Notes under the pieces: model-generated | What the model was told of the DNA's origin: nothing | Seen by the model: the letters and a program-made list of their open reading frames with translations, nothing else | Databases searched by the model: none | Shown here: positions 31,271-33,279 of the stretch, piece by piece | Position numbering within the stretch: the stretch's first letter is position 1 | Layout of the letters: each line of letters starts with the position of its first letter | Position numbers and translations under genes: made by a program | DNA from: an uncultured Oscillospiraceae bacterium | Lineage (GTDB): Bacteria; Bacillota; Clostridia; Oscillospirales; Oscillospiraceae | DNA: 33,279 bases | NCBI GenBank assembly: GCA_910589155.1 | Contig: CAJURY010000006.1 | Coordinates: 73,317 to 106,595, forward strand | Direction: 5' to 3'

Positions 31271-32572
31271 TTAGACGGTCTCTCCGGAAGGCGCGCCGCA
31301 CAGGGCTTCCGCTTCCTCCTGCCGGACGATGTTTGCGCCCAAAGCGGTCAGCTTACCGATGATGTTTTCATAGCCCCGCTCGATATACTGCACGTCGTTT
31401 ACAATGGTCTCGCCTTGGGCGGCAAGCCCGGCAATGACCAATGCCGCCCCTGCCCGCAGATCCGGCGCCGTCACTTCTGCGCCGCAGAGATGATCTACGC
31501 CGTGGATGGTGGCGATTTTGCCGGTCACCTGAATATCCGCGCCCATGCGGGCAAGCTCCTCGCAGTAACCGAAGCGGGTGGCGTAAATGCTTTCCGTAAT
31601 GCGGCTCACGCCGTCCGCCAAGCACATGCAAACGCAGATCTGGCTTTGCATATCCGTGGGAAAACCCGGATAGGGGAGGGTCTTTACCGTCGCCCGGCGC
31701 AGCCGGCGTATGCACTGCACCCGGATCGCGTCGTCAAATTCAACAACCCGCGCGCCCATTTCCCGCAGCTTGGCGGTGATGCAGTCCATGTGCTTGGGAA
31801 TGACGTTTTGCACCAATACGTTTCCGCCGGTAGCGGCGGCGGCAGCCATATAGGTGCCGGCTTCAATTTGATCGGGTATGATGGAGTAAAAACTCCCATG
31901 CAGGGCTTTCACGCCCTTGATTTTGATAATATCCGTACCAGCGCCAAACACCTTCGCGCCCATGGCGCTGAGGAAATTGGCGAGGTCAACCACGTGAGGC
32001 TCCTTCGCCGCGTTTTCAATGATCGTCTGGCCAGGCACCAGTACCGCCGCAATCATAATATTGATGGTTGCGCCGACGCTGGCCACGTCCAAATTGACAC
32101 GGCCGCCTTGCAAGCCCTCCGGGCAGGTCTCGGCGGCGATATAATCGCAGGTGGAGACCATTTCCGCGCCCAGCGCGGCAAAGCCCTTCATGTGCTGATC
32201 CACCGGACGGGAGGCAAAGTTGCAGCCGCCGGGCATCGCCACATGGCTTTTCCCAAAACGGCCAAGCTGCGCGCCCACCAGATAGTAGGAGGCGCGGATT
32301 TTTCGCACCAGCGCGGGATTGGGTTCGCAGTATTGGGCGTCGGTGCAGTCAATTTCTATGGAAGAGTTATCTCGATAAGTAACGTGAGCGCCCATCTCCT
32401 CCAAAATCTGAAGCAGAAGCCGCACATCGGAAATATCAGGGACATTTTCAATCAGGCAGGGGCCTTTTACCAGAAGGGTGGCTGGAATAATCGCGACTGC
32501 GGCGTTTTTCGCGCCGCTGACTGTAACCGTACCTTCCAGAGGGCGGCCGCCGGAAATTTTATATCGCAACAT
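31271..32572 (-). CDS. murA: UDP-N-acetylglucosamine 1-carboxyvinyltransferase
   Basis: 433 residues. It transfers enolpyruvate from PEP to UDP-GlcNAc, the first committed step of peptidoglycan synthesis, in the cytosol. Lys22-Asn23 (VSGAKNAAVAI) bind substrate, and the active-site Cys117 is present in MPGGCNFASRPVDQH, so the enzyme should be fosfomycin-sensitive type by motif. Other conserved segments are GATINIMIAAVLVPG and PYPGFPTDMQ. The ATG at 32572 gives the standard N-terminus MLRYKISGG; a longer frame adds 29 unrelated residues. Many Firmicutes carry two murA genes, and which paralogue this is cannot be told. Confidence 0.95.
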   Translation of the reverse strand: MLRYKISGGRPLEGTVTVSGAKNAAVAIIPATLLVKGPCLIENVPDISDVRLLLQILEEMGAHVTYRDNSSIEIDCTDAQYCEPNPALVRKIRASYYLVGAQLGRFGKSHVAMPGGCNFASRPVDQHMKGFAALGAEMVSTCDYIAAETCPEGLQGGRVNLDVASVGATINIMIAAVLVPGQTIIENAAKEPHVVDLANFLSAMGAKVFGAGTDIIKIKGVKALHGSFYSIIPDQIEAGTYMAAAAATGGNVLVQNVIPKHMDCITAKLREMGARVVEFDDAIRVQCIRRLRRATVKTLPYPGFPTDMQSQICVCMCLADGVSRITESIYATRFGYCEELARMGADIQVTGKIATIHGVDHLCGAEVTAPDLRAGAALVIAGLAAQGETIVNDVQYIERGYENIIGKLTALGANIVRQEEAEALCGAPSGETV

Positions 32573-32647
32573 GTACGAACACGCTCCAAGTGGAGAAGTG
32601 CCTGGCGTTTTCCCAAAAATGGGCGCACAAACCCCAGACCGAAATAC

Positions 32648-32676
32648 ACTATAGCACAAAACCTGCTATCTGTAAA
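32648..32676 (-). promoter_or_regulatory. murA promoter
   Basis: On the minus strand, TTTACA (32676-32671) and TATAGT (32653-32648) with a 17-base spacer and an extended -10 TG. The start is near 32,641, giving a leader of about 70 bases. Confidence 0.75.
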
Positions 32677-32773
32677 GAATATTTATGAAATTCTGGCATA
32701 ATGACGGAAAAAAGCAGGGTTCGCCTTATTTTTTCAGCGGTGTGGGAAAGATTTTTCGCCGTTCTTGTCATTT

Positions 32774-33019
32774 TTATTTTTCTGCAAAATCGGTGACGCC
32801 GGGTGCTTTTATCATTTGAGTAAAAAATTCTTCACAGGCGTCGTAGGCCAGCTTTTTGCGAGGTCTCGCGTGCAGCGTGCAGTGTCCAAAATGCAGCGGC
32901 TGAAAATTGCCTTTTTGATCCATATAATAGTAACGAATGAAGTGTTTGCAGTTGACGCACAATGGAGTTTCCGGCTGCGGGTCGTTGAAAAAGGCGAGGC
33001 GGCGTTCTTTTGAAGTCAT
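32774..33019 (-). CDS. Small Cys/His-rich protein, possibly metal-binding, 81 aa
   Basis: An 81-residue soluble protein with CVNCKHFIRYYYMD near residues 21-34, then HFGHCTLHARPRKK and DACEEFF. Four Cys and several His could bind one metal ion (Zn2+ or Fe-S), but this is only a pattern. No known family is recognised. AAGGAGA lies 8 bases upstream of the ATG. It lies 24 bases after the small gene at 33,044 on the same strand, so the two are probably cotranscribed. Confidence 0.75.
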   Translation of the reverse strand: MTSKERRLAFFNDPQPETPLCVNCKHFIRYYYMDQKGNFQPLHFGHCTLHARPRKKLAYDACEEFFTQMIKAPGVTDFAEK

Positions 33020-33043
33020 GGTTGTAGTCTCCTTTTTTAAATA

Positions 33044-33217
33044 TTAGATTGTTGTTTCCGGGGCGCTGAGAAAAATTTCTTCCGCCTGTTCCACGGCGCT
33101 TTGCAGCAAATAGGTGGCTGTTACTGCGCCGCCTGGCAGTAGGTCGAGGGCATTGTTGCAGGCGGACATCAGTAAGATGTAAGCTTGGCGGTAGAGTTCG
33201 GTATTGTTTTCCAGCAT
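33044..33217 (-). CDS. Small hypothetical protein, 57 aa
   Basis: A 57-residue helical, acidic protein starting MLENNTELYRQAYILLMSAC and ending in EEIFLSAPETTI. AGGAGGA lies 5 bases before the ATG. The arrangement Y..AY..L...C...(L)...AEEIF resembles the 81-residue protein at 14,328 (YKKMYAVL...AEEIYI), so both may belong to one small family with unknown role. It is cotranscribed with the Cys/His-rich gene that follows. It is too short for routine gene calling. Confidence 0.7.
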   Translation of the reverse strand: MLENNTELYRQAYILLMSACNNALDLLPGGAVTATYLLQSAVEQAEEIFLSAPETTI

Positions 33218-33279
33218 GGGTTCCTCCTTGTATTATAGAGTAGTAGTTTTTAATGTCCCTCTCCAAGGACGTGTGCTAC

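Noticed and set aside
31142..32701. 519-codon plus-strand open frame
   Set aside because: Antisense to murA, whose catalytic residues are all present.

Overview
The window looks like chromosomal DNA of an anaerobic gut Clostridia, most likely of the Oscillospiraceae/Ruminococcaceae group. This is inferred from moderately high GC coding sequence with strong AGGAGG ribosome binding sites, sigma-A type promoters, the gene families present, and intergenic hairpin-rich repeats. No rRNA, tRNA, CRISPR array, phage or transposase gene was seen.

Left part (1-10,000): the 3' part of a TPR gene; an SLC13/ArsB-type permease; an operon of a 50-residue membrane protein with ruvC-ruvA-ruvB; a perfect consensus promoter driving a ~240-nt structured leader and a two-domain zinc-ribbon protein; a repeat-bearing gene-free stretch; a minus-strand operon (small hypothetical, DagK-type lipid kinase, Nudix hydrolase); and a second minus-strand operon (nicotinamidase-like, flavodoxin-fold reductase, decayed APH-type kinase).

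Middle (10,000-22,500): a marR-ABC-ABC operon encoding a heterodimeric exporter with one degenerate ATP site; a divergent small-ORF/XRE pair; a gene-free segment made of hairpin-bounded inverted-repeat elements; metG; a yybP-ykoY (Mn2+) riboswitch with overlapping terminator ahead of a CaCA cation exchanger and an NptA-type phosphate transporter; and an AbrB-ATPase-permease operon.

Right part (22,600-33,279): a four-gene operon MBOAT - DHHW/AlgX-like - FkbH-type HAD - acyl carrier protein. It has the logic of a dlt operon, but an FkbH enzyme takes the place of the adenylating enzyme, so a glyceryl (or related) acyl group carried on ACP may be moved to a cell-surface polymer. This is the best candidate for an undescribed system here. 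It is followed by three 105-bp tandem repeats, then guaB and yitT bracketed by inverted copies of a composite repeat whose hairpins show compensatory changes, then murA and two small genes.

All functions come from reading motifs. No database search was run. Start sites were chosen by ribosome binding sites and family length, and several differ from the longest open frame.
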